Assembly: GCA_965153355.1 (NCBI GenBank)
Contig: OZ231127.1
Location: 92,380,001 to 92,444,000 of the forward strand
DNA from: Flaccisagitta enflata
Lineage: Eukaryota > Chaetognatha > Sagittoidea > Aphragmophora
DNA: 64,000 bases
Direction of reading: 5' to 3'
In this document: one piece after another, positions 1 to 13,153 of the stretch
Layout of the letters: each line of letters begins with the position of its first letter
Numbering within the stretch: position 1 is the first letter of the stretch
The notes under the pieces: generated by a model
Seen by the model: the letters and a program-made list of their open reading frames with translations, nothing else
What the model was told of the DNA's origin: nothing
Databases searched by the model: none
Translations under genes and position numbers: made by a program

Positions 1-175
1 TGCTAGAAAGAGGAGAAAATTCCTCATATGTGTGAAAGCATAGGTCATTAACTCCTTTGGGGCCGCTGCCCTGCTCCCTCCCTCAACCTTTATCACAACC
101 TACTTGGGCAGGGCATGGGTTCCGCTGACCATCTGACGCTTTTGCGATTATCAAGATTTCCCAGCGGCTCTCTTT
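1..175. mobile_element. Right end of a foldback-family repeat
   Basis: Contains the family hallmarks TTTGGGGCCGCTGCCCTGCT, GGGCAGGGCATGGGTTCCGC and GACCATCTGACGCTTTTGCG. The same series occurs at 5840-6000. Confidence 0.7.
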
Positions 176-189
176 TTGCACATGCTCAT

Positions 190-3100
190 ATCTCATTTCT
201 TTTCACGACTCATGTCTTCTCACATCTCTTCATGTCTTCTCACAACTCTTCATGTCTTCTCACATCTCTTCTTCTTCTAACATCTCTTCATGTCTTCTCA
301 CGTCTCATGTCTTCTCACGTCTCTTCATGTCTTCTAATATCTCATGTCTTCTCACGTCTTTTCATGTCTTCTCACGTCTCCTCATATCTTTTCACGTCTC
401 TTCATGTCTTTTCACATCTCTTCATGTCTTCTCACCTCTCTTCACGTCTTTTTACGTCTGTTAAGTCTTTTTACATCTCTTTTACGTCTTCTCACGTCTC
501 ATGTCTTCTCACGTCTCTTCATGTCTTCTCACGTCTTTTCATGTCTTCTCACGTCTTTTCATGTCTTCTCACGTCTTTTCATGTCTTCTCATGTCTCTTC
601 ATGTCTTCTCACGTCTCTTCATGTCTTCTCACCTCTCTTCATGTCTTCTCACCTCTCTCAATGTCTTCTCACGTCTCTTCATGTCTTCTCACCTCTCTTC
701 ACGTCTTTTTACGTCTGTTAAGTCTTTTTACATCTCTTTTACGTCTTCTCACATCTCATGTCTTCTCATGTCTCTTCATGTCTTCTCACGTCTTTTCATG
801 TCTTCTCATGTCTCTTCATGTCTTCTCACGTCTCTTCATGTCTTCTCACCTCTCTTCATGTCTTCTCACCTCTCTCAATGTCTTCTCATGTCTCTTCATG
901 TCTTCTCATGTCTTTTTGTCTTTTCACATCTCTTCATGTCTTCTCACGTCTCCTCATGTCTTCTCACGTCTCCTTATGTCTTTTTTCTTCTCTTCATGTC
1001 TTCTCACTTCTCCTCATGTCTTTTTCACTACTCTTCATGTCTTCTCATGTCTCTTCATGTCTTTTCACATCTCTTCGTTCTTCTCAGATCTCTTCATGTC
1101 TTCTCACGTCTCTTTGTGTCTTCTCACGTCTCTTCACGTCTTCTCACGTCTCTTCATGTCTTTTCACATCTCTTCATTCTTCTCATCTCTTCATGTCTTC
1201 TCACGACTCTTTGTGTCTTCTCATGTCTCTTCACGTCTTCTCATGTCTCATGTCATCTCACATCTCTTCATGTCTTCTCATGTCTCTTTATGTCTTCTCA
1301 TGTCTCTGTCTTCTCACGTCTCTTCATGTCTTCCCACGTCTCTTCATGTCTTGTCACGTCTCTTCATGTCTTCTCATGTCTCTTCATGTCTTCTCACGTC
1401 TTTTCATGTCTTCTCACGTCTCTTCATGTCTTCTCACGTCTCTTCATATCTTTTCACATCTAATGTCTTCTCACATCTCTTCATATCTTTTCACGTCTCA
1501 TATCTTTTCACGTCTCATGTCTTTTCACATCTCTTCATGTCTACTCACCTCTCTTCACGTCTTCTTACGTCTCTTTTACATCTTCTCACGTCTCATGTCT
1601 TCTCACGTCTCTTCATGTCTTCTCACGTCTCTTCATGTCTTCTCACGTCTCTTTATGTCTTCTCATGTCTCCTCATGTCTTCTCACGTCTCCTCATGTCT
1701 TCTCACGTCTCATGTCTTTTCACGTCTCTTCATGTCTTCTCACGTCTCCTCATGTCTTTTTCATGTCTCTTCATGCCTTCGCACGTCTCTTCATGTATTT
1801 TCACATCTCTTCATTCTTCTCAGATCTCTTCATGTCTTCTCATGTCTCTTTGTGTCTTCTCACATCTCTTCACGTCTTCTCACATCTCTTCATGTCTTTG
1901 CACATCTCTTCATGTCTTTGCATATCTCTTCATTCTTCTCACATCTCTTCATGTCGTCTCATGTCTCATGTCATCTCACGTCTCTTCATGTCTTCTCACG
2001 TCACTTCAGGTCTTCTCACGTCACGTAAGGTCTTTTCACATCTCTTCACTTCTTCTCATGTCTCTTCATGTCATCTCACATCTCTTCATGTCTTCTCACG
2101 TCACTTCCTCTTCTCACGTCACGAAAGGTCTTTTCACATCTCATGTCTTTTCACGTCTCTTCATGTCTTCTCACATCACTTCATGTCATCTCGCATCTAT
2201 TCATGGATCATGTCTCTTCATGTCTTCTCATGTGTCTTCATGTCTTCTCATTTTTCTTTGTCTTCTCATGTCTCATGTCTTTTCAAGTCTCTTCATGTCT
2301 TTTCATGTCTTTTCAAGTCTCTTCATGTCTTCTCAAGTCTCTTCATGTCTTCTCAAGTCTCTTCATGTCTCCTCATATCTCTGTCTCCTCATGTCTCTGT
2401 CTCTTTATGTCTCTTTAGTTCTCTTCATGTCTCTTCATGTCTTATCAAGTCTCCTCATGTCTCCTTACATCTCTGTCTCCTCATGTTTCTCCTGTCTCCT
2501 CATGTCTCTTCATGTCACTTTGTCTCTGTCTCTTTATGTCCCTTTAGTTCTCTTCATTTCTCTTCATGTCTCTTCATGTCTCTTCATGTCTCTTCATGTC
2601 TCTTCATGTCTTTTCATGTCTTCTTTGTCTCCTTTGTCTCTATGTCTTTTCATGTCTCTTTTTCTCTTCATGTCCCTTTATGTCTCTTTGTTTCTTCATG
2701 TCTCTTCATGTCTTTTTGTCCTCATGTCTCTTTATGTCTTCATGTCTTTTTATGTCTTCATGTCTCTTAATTTCTTCATATCTCTTTATGTCTCTTTATG
2801 TCTTCTTATGTCTCTTCATGTCTCCTCTGTCTCCTTTGTATCTATGTCTCCTTTGTCTCTGTCTCCATGTCTCCACATGTCTAATTGTCTCTTTATGTCT
2901 CCATGTCTCATTTCTCTTCATGCGTCATTGTCTCCAAGTCTTTTTCTCCTTGTCTCTTTGTATCTTCATATCTCTTCATGTCTCTTCATATCTCTTCATG
3001 TCTCCTTTGTCTGTCTCCTTTGTCACTGTCTCCTTTGTCTCTTATGTCTCCTTGTATCCTCATGTCTATTTGTCTATGTCTCCATGTCTCATGTCTCTTT

Positions 3101-3440
3101 TTGTCTCTTTGTCTCTGACTCTTTGTCTCTTCATGTTTCTTCATGCCTCATGTCTCTTCATGCCTCATGTCTCTTCATGTCTCTTCATGTCTCATGTTTG
3201 TTTGTCTATGTCTCCATGTCTCATGTCTCTTTATGACTCTTTGTCTCTTTGTTTCTTACTCTTTGTCTCTTTGTTTCTTAATGTTTCTTCATGTTTCTTC
3301 GTCTCATTATGTCTCTGTCTTTATGTCTCTTCATGTCTCTTTATGTCTCTTTGTCTCTTTATGTCTCTTCATGTCTCTTCAGGTCTCTTCATGTCTCTTC
3401 AGGTCTCTTTTTCTCCTCATGTCTTGTCATGTCTCCTCAT
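190..3440. repeat. 3.2 kb minisatellite, 10 bp basic monomer organised as 20 bp dimers
   Basis: To about 2,280 the array alternates ATGTCTTCTC and ACGTCTCTTC (20 bp dimer). From about 2,280 to 3,440 it is mostly a 10 bp monomer (TCTCTTCATG and variants). Because 20 is not a multiple of 3, each frame reads a 20-residue protein repeat every 60 bp (MSSHVSSCLLTSLHVFSRLF and permutations), so all three frames are open for hundreds of codons. Confidence 0.97.
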
Positions 3441-4984
3441 GTGTGTTGGAGAGTGTGGGAAGGGATGGGGGGGAAAGGTGATAATGTGACCCGGCATCAC
3501 TTGTTTTCTGTAACACACTTTTTTAACATGATACATAAGATTAAATGATTGTCCTCATGGTTTTTAGATGCACCCTTATATCTTTATAAGAGGATTCATC
3601 TGTCTCTCCATGTGTTGGTCCGTTGGTTCAATGGTCTGTTCATGTGTTTCATTTGTTACATCTGTGCATAAAATGCATTTCTCAGCACCTTAGGGCTATG
3701 GCAGGATCCCATGACAGATCAAATGTTGGTGAATGTGTTCTGAGAGGCTCGGTCCTTACAAAGAATTTGCCTGTCCGTCCATTCCCCCCCCCCCCCCCGA
3801 ATATCGCACTTACCTAGCTCATTCTATGCAATGATAGTCAGGACGCATCCTTGCCCAGTCGGGCTTGTTCTTCACTTGGAAGAGTAAATCTACTGTTGAT
3901 ATTAAGCTGCCATCGTCTTTGAAATAACCTGCTATTTGCGCACTATGCCAATTTATCCTTAGTATTGCTACTACATTTTATGCATTCGTTTCTATTTATT
4001 AAAAAACGTTGTTTGTGCAAGTTGAGGACAACTATTGTTTTGTTTTACTCAAGATTGTACACGTTAATGAGTAACTCTGAATGGCACTCGATCATTAGTC
4101 GTACAGATAAAGGCAAGATACACAGGCCGAGATGGTGTCTGGTTTTATTGATTCTTAGATCTAACGCAAGTTCTTTCAGGCCTATTCTAGGGTCTATCCA
4201 GTTGATCATAATGAATGAACAAATGAATGAATGAATGAATGAATGAGAAGCATGAATGATGAGCAAGTTGATCTGAGGTTAGAGCGCTAAAAAATGCAAG
4301 AGCTGAATGCAAGCCCTGTCAACGCCACCATCCATATCATTAACTTTTTTTTTTGTCTCTTGCTGTGCACCTGATTTCTTTGTGCTTCATGTATATGATT
4401 TGTGTATCTCCTAGTCGCCATGTATGCTGACTAGTTTTAAGACCAGATATGAGGATGATCTGGTTGTTAGAAGATAGATCTGGGGTTAGAAGTTACTAAA
4501 ATGCAGAATGACGGGGATTGTTTGAAGTATTTAATACCTGGTCTGAGGTCTGATCAGTATATCCCATGGGCAGTTTTGGTGCGGGGGACATGACCTGCCA
4601 TATTTGCTGAAGCAAGCACAGTTAGAGTGACAGCAGGACAGCTGTCTTAAAGAACACCAAGCTGACGAGTGAGGATGACTTGACGAAGGAGGAAATTCTC
4701 TTGAGGCAGCAGCTCCATGTAATGTGTGCTTCTTCCACATCAGCACTGTTTGGCCGTATCTAATTTCTCAGGCCCTAAATCAGCTCTCTCAGATTGCAAA
4801 TTTGCCTTCTCAAGGCTCGCATGAACATTTAAACACCTGAAATCAGCTATCTCAGGCCTGAAATTAACCCTTTCAGACTCTAAACAGCCCCGTCAGGCTT
4901 CAAAGCAACTCAGACAGACCTTGTATCAGCTCTCACAGGCCTGAATTTGCCCCGCTCCAATCTCATGCACAATCATTAACCCTG
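3441..4984. other. Mostly unannotated sequence
   Basis: No gene recognised. It holds a C homopolymer (3785-3799), a short GAAT run (4215-4245) and a remnant at 3560-3650 resembling the hairpin/GGTC elements (TTTTTAGATGCACCC, GGTCCGTTGGTTC). Confidence 0.5.
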
Positions 4985-5400
4985 TTTTTGGGCAGCGGCG
5001 CCAAAGGACTAATGTTCTGTAGGACACGTGGGTGAATTTCCAGACATCTGTCCTTCCACCCAGGGGCCATCATGGCCTCAAATTAACACTGATTTTTACC
5101 ATTCAAGACGTAAAACAAGCCTTCCCAGGCCTAGCTTTAGCACTTTAAGCCTCAAATCAGCCCTTCAGTCTCTAAATCAAGTCATCTGAGGCCCGAAATA
5201 TGCCCCTAAGGACATCTAGAAATTCACTCTTGTGACTTACAGGACATCAGCCCTATGGGGCCGCTGTCCTGCTCTTAATCTACTTCTTCACTTGATCACT
5301 CTGAGCGGGGTATCAAGCACCACTAACCATGTGCGATCCTTGGATGACTGATTAGGTTCAAAGCCCATCTCATGCCCTGTCGCTTGAGGGCCTTGAAACT
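4985..5400. mobile_element. Foldback-family element, diverged
   Basis: Begins TTTTTGGGCAGCGGCGCCAAA, continues with TGTTCTGTAGGACACG and degenerate CAGGCCT-containing monomers, and ends with TACAGGACATCAGCCC, GGGGCCGCTGTCCTGCT and a CATGTGCGATCC tail. Confidence 0.6.
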
Positions 5401-5545
5401 TTTGGGTCACTGCTATGGTATACAACTCAGCTTATGACTTATGTATAATTGTTTTGAGGATGCTGACACCCCCTTTGCCCTAAAAAGTATGTCCAGGCGC
5501 ATCAGAAGGGGGACCATACCCATCTCAGGGGGCGTCCAGGGCCCT

Positions 5546-6000
5546 TTTGGGCAGCGGCCCCGAAGGGGTCGATGACCTATGCTTTCACACATATGGGGGA
5601 TTTTCTCCTTCTCCTCCTTCTTCTACGTACCCCCCCTCCCCCCAGCGTCGAGGCCCATATCTCAGACTTGAGGCCCATATCCCAGCCTTGAGGCCCAAAT
5701 CCCAGTCTTGAGGCCCAAATCCCAACCTCCAGGCCCAAATCCCCACCCCAAGGCCCGAATTCCAGCCTCAAGGTATTTGGGCCTCAAGACTAGGATTTGG
5801 GCCTTGAGGCTGGGATATGGGCCTGAATGCTGGGGGGAGGGGGGTTGCGGAGGAGAAGGAGAAAATCCCCCATATGTGTGAAAGCATAGGTCATCGACCC
5901 CTTTGGGGCCACTGCCCTGCTCCCCCCTCAACTTCAACCACAACATACTTAAGCAGGGCACAGGTACCGCTGACCATCTAAGGCTTTTGCGACTATTTAG
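5546..6000. mobile_element. Foldback-family element with long inverted arms
   Basis: The left arm (5548-5690) starts TTTTGGGCAGCGGCCCCGAA and GGTCGATGACCTATGC. The right arm (5780-5915) is its reverse complement (GCATAGGTCATCGACC, TTTGGGGCCACTGCCC). Between and within the arms is a 20 bp monomer, GAGGCCCAAATCCCAGCCTT-like. The arms could form a hairpin of well over 100 bp. Confidence 0.75.
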
Positions 6001-8064
6001 CTCTAACAGGCTCTGAAAGCTGATTAGAGCTTGGGGATAATTTGAGGGGTCTGAGGGCTCATTTGAGGCTAGAGATGAGGGCAGAATTGAGGCCTGAGAT
6101 GGACATATAGCTGCAATACGGCTTGAGAAGTCAGATTTTAGGTTTAAGAAGACAAATTGGATCAAATTAAGCCCTTATAGAGCAAATTTGAGGCCAAAGA
6201 GGGCTGGAAATATGCTTGAGAGGGCTTATTTTGGGACTGAGAGGGCTGATTTGTGGCTTGAAAGGGCTGATTCAGAGTCTGAGAGGGCCAGACTAGGACC
6301 TGTGAGGCCTTGGGGGATGTACAAACGTATAGATAGATGGATGGATGGACACCCTACAGGACATCAGCCCTTTGGGGCTGCCCAAGACAGTTAAAGCCCT
6401 GAGGGCTGATTGAAGGCTTTTGCTAGTGAGAACACTACTTTTAGGCTGCTTTAAGGTCTGAGAAGGCAGATTTTAAGCCTCACTTGGCTTTTGGGCAACG
6501 GTCCCAAAGGGGACGAAGTGTAGAACACGGGGGGACTTTTGTTTGTTTGTTTGTTCGTTCATCTGTCCATTTGTCCCCCCCTAGGACCTCTCAGGTTTGA
6601 AATATGCCCTCTCAGGCCTGGGATCTACCATCTCAGGCCTGAAATCTGCCCTCTTAAGGCTTTGAATCTGCCCTCTTACGCTTGAAATCTGCCCTCTAAG
6701 GCTTGAAATCTGCCCTCTCAGGCCTGAGGCAGATTTCAGGACTGAGAGGGTAGATTTCAGGTCTTTGAGGGCCTAGGGGGATGGACGGATGAACCAAAAA
6801 ACAACGAGTCCCCCTGTGTTCTACAGGACTTCGTCCCCTTTGGGGCCGCTGCCCTGCTTCCTCTCACTCCAATTCACAATCATGCAAAGCAGGGGAACGG
6901 GTATTGCTGACCACATATTGCCCTTGGGCGACCTGTTAAAGCTTTATCATGTTTTTGGCATGTGAGGGCTAATTGAAGGCTGGAAAGGGTTGATTTAAGG
7001 CCAAAGGGGGGGGGTGACTTAGTACTTGAGAGGGCTACTTTGAAGCCTAAGAGTGCTGCGAGGGCTGACTTGATGCCTCAAGGGTTGATTTGCGGCTTGA
7101 GAGGCCCTGAAATGCTGATTTTGGGCCTGAGAGGGCCAACTTGAGGCCTTAGAGAGCTAACTTTGGGCCTGAAAGAGCTGATACAAAGTATTGGAGGGCA
7201 GAAGCCTTGAATCTGCCTGAGAGGGCAGATATAAAGCCTGAGAGGGCAATTTTAAAGTCTAAGAGGGCAGATTTAGGGCCTGAGAGGGCAGATTTCAGGC
7301 CTGAGGGCAGATATCAGGCCTGAGAGGGCAGATTCAAGGCTTGGGCGGGCAGATTTCAGGCCTGAGAGGGTATATATCTGGCCTGAAAGGGCAGATTTCA
7401 GGCCTGAGAGGGCCTGGGGAGGACGGATGAGTGGATGCACGAACGAACAAAAGTCCCCCTGTGCTCTACAGGACTCTGTCCCCTTCGGGGCCACTGCCCA
7501 AAAGTCCACTGGTGTATGAATCAGTGAAAAACAGGTCGCCCAAGGACAACTTTTGGTCAGCCATACCCAATGCCTTGCTTTATATGATTGTGAACTGGAG
7601 TGAGAGGAAGCAGGGCAGCGGCACCAAAGGGGATGTAGTACTTTAGAACATAGGGGGACTCACTTATCCCTCCATCCATCCTTTCTGATAGGACTGATTT
7701 TGGGCCTAGGAGGGCTGCGTTGATGCTGGGGATGGCTAATTGGAGCCTGGGAGGACAGAATGGAGGCCAGTGAGGGCTGATTTAAGGCCTTAATGGGCAG
7801 ATTTGAAGCCTGAGCACTTTTGTGAGGCACAAAGAGCTCAAAGGGGGCTGATTTGAGGCCAGGGAGGACAAATTTAAGGTCTTAAATGGCAGATTTCAGG
7901 CGTGAGAGGGAAGTTTGAGTCTGAGAAGGCATACTTTTGGCCTGGGGGGCCCAATGGGAGGGCAAACAGGATGGATAGATGGACAGAAGGATGGACGGAC
8001 AAACAAAAGTCCCTTTGATCTACAGGGCTTTGTCCCATTAGGGGCTGCTGCCCAAAAAAGAAAA
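6001..8064. repeat. Cluster of foldback elements and GGCCTGA minisatellites
   Basis: Dense 20-21 bp monomers of the form CTGAGAGGGCAGATTTCAGG, first in one orientation and then inverted. They are bounded by family termini at 6487-6560, 6830-6960, 7455-7510, 7610-7650 and 8010-8060 (GGGCAGCGGC, CCCCAAAGGGG, GTGTTCTACAGGACTTCGTC). Each termini pair is followed or preceded by a GGAC/GGAT or GTTTGTTC microsatellite. Confidence 0.75.
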
Positions 8065-8359
8065 AGTATGTTGTATGAGTATAGGAAAGATACTGTCACT
8101 GCAGATTGTCTAATTGATCAAATTCAGAATAGATCACTTTAGGTTACTTTAGATTTTAAGTGGAATAGCCGCCGAAAATTAAACAATGTATTTTAAAAGT
8201 TTGGCCACATTACCTATAATGAGGCTGCCCACAGACGGATCTCAAAATAAAGTATGTATTTGGACGCTATGGCCAAGATCGTGCCAAACCTTTACATTTG
8301 AGCACCATGGGTAAAGTGAGAGCTTCCTTAGGATATGACTTACTGCAGAAAGACGACTT

Positions 8360-9640
8360 TTTCAGTGTTTCTTTGAGAATAATATCTATCTTACAAACTT
8401 AATGGTCAGCATGAGTTAAGTATACAAAAAGGCTATTTTATCAACAATACATATATTTAGGAACAATGATTATATTTAGAGAATCTAAACAACGATAGGA
8501 ATAGAATTGAGAAACTACCAACATTACTAACAAACAATTAAAGACTGAATGGAACAGACTCACTATAATGCAATATGCAATATGCAAATGATATTCTTGC
8601 AAATCTCATCGGTGAATTGTTATTAGCAATCCTTGTGGGTCCAATCTACATAATGCAGTTCCTATCATCAAGGGTAAGAATAGGAGTTTTCTTCATGCAT
8701 TAGATATATTTTGTGTGAATTGTTTATAATAGCTTGTCATATATTTAGGATAAGTCAACAGCCGGTTACAAGGGGGAGGGAGGAAGAGAGGTAGATGCTT
8801 ATACACACCGCGTTTGGAAATTCTCCCAAGTACACCGCTGGACATGGACCATTGAGACCACTGTCCACCATCAAATGAACATTCTCTCTTCTCCAAAGTT
8901 CCCCTCACCCACTTCTCTTACCTGTCAATCTAACAACATGGCTTGCCTGAACAAAATAAGGACATCAAAAATAACGATGGCGACAGCAAAAACAAAAGCA
9001 TTTGCAACAAAATTGAATCTTGGAAAATCTGCAAACATTCCGGTGCAATCTGTGGCAGAGTCCTTTTGCTTGGCATAGCAGCACTCTGGCGGGAGCTCAA
9101 GCTATTCAAAATTTAATCAGACATTTTTTTTTTAGAGTTGCCTTGAAATTCGATGTTTCTTTTAGAATAATTTTAATCTTACGAACTTAATGGTCAGCAT
9201 GAAGTTGGATGTACAAAAAAGCTATTTTATCAACAATATAGATATTTATTAGAAATGATATTATTAAGAGAATCTTAAAAGACAGAAGAAATTAAAGAAG
9301 CACGCTACAAACATTATTTACCAACAATGAATGACAGAACAAAATCGACTAATAACTAACTGCAATATGCAAATCAAATTCTTGAAAATCTCATCTGTGG
9401 ATTGTTATTGGCAATCCTCTTGGATCATATTTGCAAATTGTAGTTTCTATCATTAAGGACAAGAAAAAAAAATTCATTCATGCAGTAGCGAATATTTTGT
9501 GTATATTGTTCATAAAAGCTTGATACATACTTCGGATAAATTATTGACCAGTAACAAGGGGTAGGAAGGAAGAGAGATAGATGCATGTACACACGTGTTT
9601 GGAAATTCTTCCAAGTACACCGGTGGGCATCACGCCCTTG
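8360..9640. repeat. Diverged tandem duplication, about 500 bp units 790 bp apart
   Basis: 8385-8870 and 9180-9640 share blocks in the same order: ACTTAATGGTCAGCATG, CTATTTTATCAACAATA, GCAATATGCAAAT, TGTTATT(A/G)GCAATCCT, GGAAATTCT(C/T)CCAAGTACACC. No reading frame is clearly conserved between the copies. Confidence 0.8.
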
Positions 9641-9769
9641 AGACTAAAACCGATAACTATACCGACGTACTTTATACTATTTTCATCCACTGCTACTCTC
9701 GCCCACTTCTTGGACCCGACTTTCTGAAAAGAGACAGCATGACCTATGAAAATGATAGTAACAGTTACA

Positions 9770-9853
9770 ACAACAACGACAACAACAACAACAACAACAA
9801 CATCAACAACAAAAACGATTATAATGGCAACAACAACATAAACAAAAGCATTT

Positions 9854-9923
<70 letters not shown>

Positions 9924-9942
9924 AAACAACAACAACAACAAC
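9770..9942. repeat. (AAC)n microsatellite
   Basis: Imperfect then pure AAC trinucleotides, translating as poly-Asn. Not a gene. Confidence 0.95.
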
Positions 9943-9989
9943 GTATGAAATGTTGCAAAAAATATGTATGGTTACCCCTTCCCCCTACT

Positions 9990-10085
9990 CTTGACTATTC
10001 TCGTCACTGCCCGGAATTGAACTTGTAACCATCGTCGTCGTAGGCGAAAGCTCTAAGGAAATGCCACTTTGGCACAGTTTCTATG
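9990..10085 (-). mobile_element. tRNA-derived SINE head (A-box and B-box like)
   Basis: On the minus strand, AGTGGCATTTCCTTAGAGC (A-box-like) is followed about 30 bp later by GGTTACAAGTTCAATTCCGG. This contains GTTCAATTCC, a match to the pol III B box, in a T-arm-like context. The intervening CTTTCGCCTACGACGACG resembles the anticodon region of tRNA-derived SINEs. No full cloverleaf is evident. Confidence 0.45.
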
Positions 10086-10188
10086 TGTAACTTCTTGTAA
10101 CATTATTAATGCTAAAGAGGGAAAAACCAAGGTTTTGCGATTGAGGCAAGACCATGGTAATGCGACCATGTTAATGCGAATCCACCCT

Positions 10189-11625
10189 AAGTTAAAAGAA
10201 CAAAAAGAAAAATCTAGACAACTTAGAAAAAGTAAAGAGAACATGTAATTTGGAGTTGGAGGCTTCAAACTCCAGAGTCATTCTACGCTGCGCGCGGACC
10301 GGGACTTTTTTTAAGTTTTTTTTTCTGTGTCTTTTACACTCTCTCTCAAAAAGGGAGGAGAAAAGAGCCAAAAAGGGGAAACGGGTTTGCAAAGGGGAAA
10401 ATCAGAAAATCAGAAAGAGACCATTTTGAATTACCGTTAACTCCTTCCACATTTCTATCTTTTTTCTTGACTTGGACCCTGGATTACGATATCGCGAATC
10501 GTCGCGAATCGTCGCGGTAGTGAACAAGGTCAGATACATCCGTGAATGCCAAAAAAAAACAAAACGAAGTGTTATCGCCGGATGGACGAACCGACGGACA
10601 GAGCAAGTCATAGAGACTTCTGCACACGACTTAAATCTTCAAGTTCATACCCATTGAAATAACCAACAGTATGATTTTTTTGAACTGACACGAATGAAAA
10701 TCTCAAATCTCGCAAACCAAAAAAGATATAAAGATTCTGAAAGAAGCCTCTTATAACATTTGCTTTGCGGATTTTATATCTTGGAAAAAAATAATACATA
10801 ACTCCTACAAAATAGTCCCCACCTCATTCGAATCAATTTTTTCATTTCTCCGCTGGGGTAAATTTTGAGAGCATCATTTTCAAAGAGTCATCTTGGAATT
10901 ATGCTGTGCCTCCATGGATTAAGCTAATTTTTCGGGAATGGTCTTAAATGAAGGGAAATTGATCAGATATCTATATTCTGATACTTGAGTAACCAATTTT
11001 TATTACAAAATAGAAAAAAAGCATTTTTTTTTTCTGAAAGTGCACAAAACACTTATTCTTGGCATAAGATATCTGTGATTACTGAGCAAAGTGTGTGTTC
11101 AACTCAAATTGAAGGCAAAAAAAGCGCCAATTAACTCCAAAAGAGCACAATGTTATGGATGGACCGACGGACCAATAGACAGATGGACTGACAGACTGAC
11201 CGATCGACCAACCGTGATAGTGGATTATAGTATAAAGTCGCGTGCACGTGACTAAAAATCGTACCATGTTTTCTACATATGCTGTTTATTCACGCAGTTT
11301 ATTGTAGCAGTCATACTAAACTAAAATGACATGGAACGAATCATTACAGTAGGACAAGTTGGTCTTTTTGAAACGCTTCCATCCGCAACTTTTCACCAAA
11401 AACACATTTCCGAAATTCCAACGCGCCATAAAAAAAAAACTACAAAAGGAAATGAGGCTATTACCATTAACCTCGTTTCCGAGTCTTGACACATAAGCAT
11501 GTGACAGAGAGAGAGAGAGAGAAAAAGACAGAGACTGTTCCATTACTTTTCTACCGCGACAAGTATCACTATGACTATGATACATCATGACACTTTTCTG
11601 GAAATGACACTTGAGAAAAACATAA

Positions 11626-11679
<54 letters not shown>

Positions 11680-13153
11680 CTCGAAAAATCACCACCAGTT
11701 TCTTGGCATGCACGCCGACAGGCAATCGCCTTTTGCTCAAGAGCCACTCCTTTTTTCAAACCATTTCTCTCCTTTCTTTTTGTTCCTTTCTTCTTTCTTC
11801 TTTCATCTTGCCTTTTCTCTTTTCCTTACTTTGTTCTTTTCTTTTCTCTACTTTTTTCTTTATAGCTTTTTTTCTGGAGAGGGGGGGGATTCTTTGTGTC
11901 CTTCTTTTGAAAAGAATGTCCTAAGAAAATCACTTTTTCAATCATGATGAGAGTGAGAAAAAAAAAGACTTTTTGGCTCCAATCACATCCAAACTGTCCT
12001 TCCTCTTTCTATCACAAAGTTGGATAGAAGTTCTTTATATAGCTCTCTATTTCTTAAGGGAGGGCCCAAGCTTTTTTTCCCCTTTGACACATTGAACAGG
12101 TACGCGACTAAGAGGAGACCGTGCCTTGTATTCTTTCTCCTGCTGATTCTAATCTCGGGGTTCCGTTTTGTTCGTTCCGTTTTGTTCGTTTGAATCAATA
12201 ATGTTTGTAATCAATCCTCAAAAATTGGAAACTACATCATAAGTAGCCCAGCCAGTGGAAGTCAGGCTTTTTTGTCCATTATTACTCGCGTGCTGCATGA
12301 CTCTACACACCGCTTTGTCTGTCCATCCGTTGGTTGGTTGGTTGGTTGGTTGGTTGGTCGGTTGGTCACATTTTATCTTTTTTATTCATTCTATTCCTAT
12401 TAAGTCATCTTAAGTCAATCAAGTCATTTTAAGTCAAATTAGATCAGTTTAAGTTATTCAAGTCAAGTTTAGTCATTTAATCATTTGATCGGATACCATT
12501 TTGATTTGATGCAGTTTTGTTTTGTTAAGTTTTGAGTGTTAAGTTGTTAAGTTGTTAAGTTGTTAAGTTGTTAAGTTAAGTTTTGATGCATAGCAAAGCT
12601 AGGTATGTGGTTGCTACAGACAGTTAATAAACTATTGGGAACATTTAGACTACCGCTTTTGGTCAATCTATGCATGACTTTGTGACTAAATAAGGGTAAA
12701 TAGGAGTTCAAAGGGGTTTGAGCCAAAATTTTCATTCCCTTTGCCTATCAGCAAGGTATCAACTTTTTGGGCAGTGGCTCCAAAGGGGGCAATGTCCTGT
12801 AGAACACAGGGGGTGTTTCGTTTGTTTTTCTGTCCATCCGTCTGTCTGTGCATGCGTCCCACCCACCTTAAGGCTCAGATCCCAGCATTGAGGCTCAAAT
12901 CCTAGCCTAGGCTAAATACCAGCTTTGAGGCCAAATCCTAGCTTCCTGGCCTAAATCCAGCATTAAGGCTCAAACTTCAGCCTTAAGGCTCAAATCCCAG
13001 CCTCAAGGTTCAAATCCCAGCCTCACCAACTCTATCAGGCAGAAGTCCCCGTGTTCTACAGGACATCGTCTTCTTTAGGGCCGCTACTCTGCTATCCATC
13101 ACCTACAATCACCAACATACAAAGCAGGGCAACGGTTATCGCAGACCACATAT
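10189..13153. repeat. Recent segmental duplication, copy 1
   Basis: Near-identical to 15601-18550 in the same orientation. Differences are mostly microsatellite length (CT run at 11629-11676; TTGG run; a GTTAAGTT array near 12540-12585 absent from copy 2) and single bases. It includes a hairpin-element 3' end at 11235-11262 and a foldback element at 12763-13153. Confidence 0.95.

Noticed and set aside
115-3236. Open frames of 300-670 codons (Ser/His/Leu/Phe-rich)
   Set aside because: They are frame readings of the 10/20 bp minisatellite; every forward frame is open with the same 20-residue repeat.
190-3440. CRISPR array
   Set aside because: Repeats are contiguous and degenerate with no unique spacers, in a eukaryotic context.
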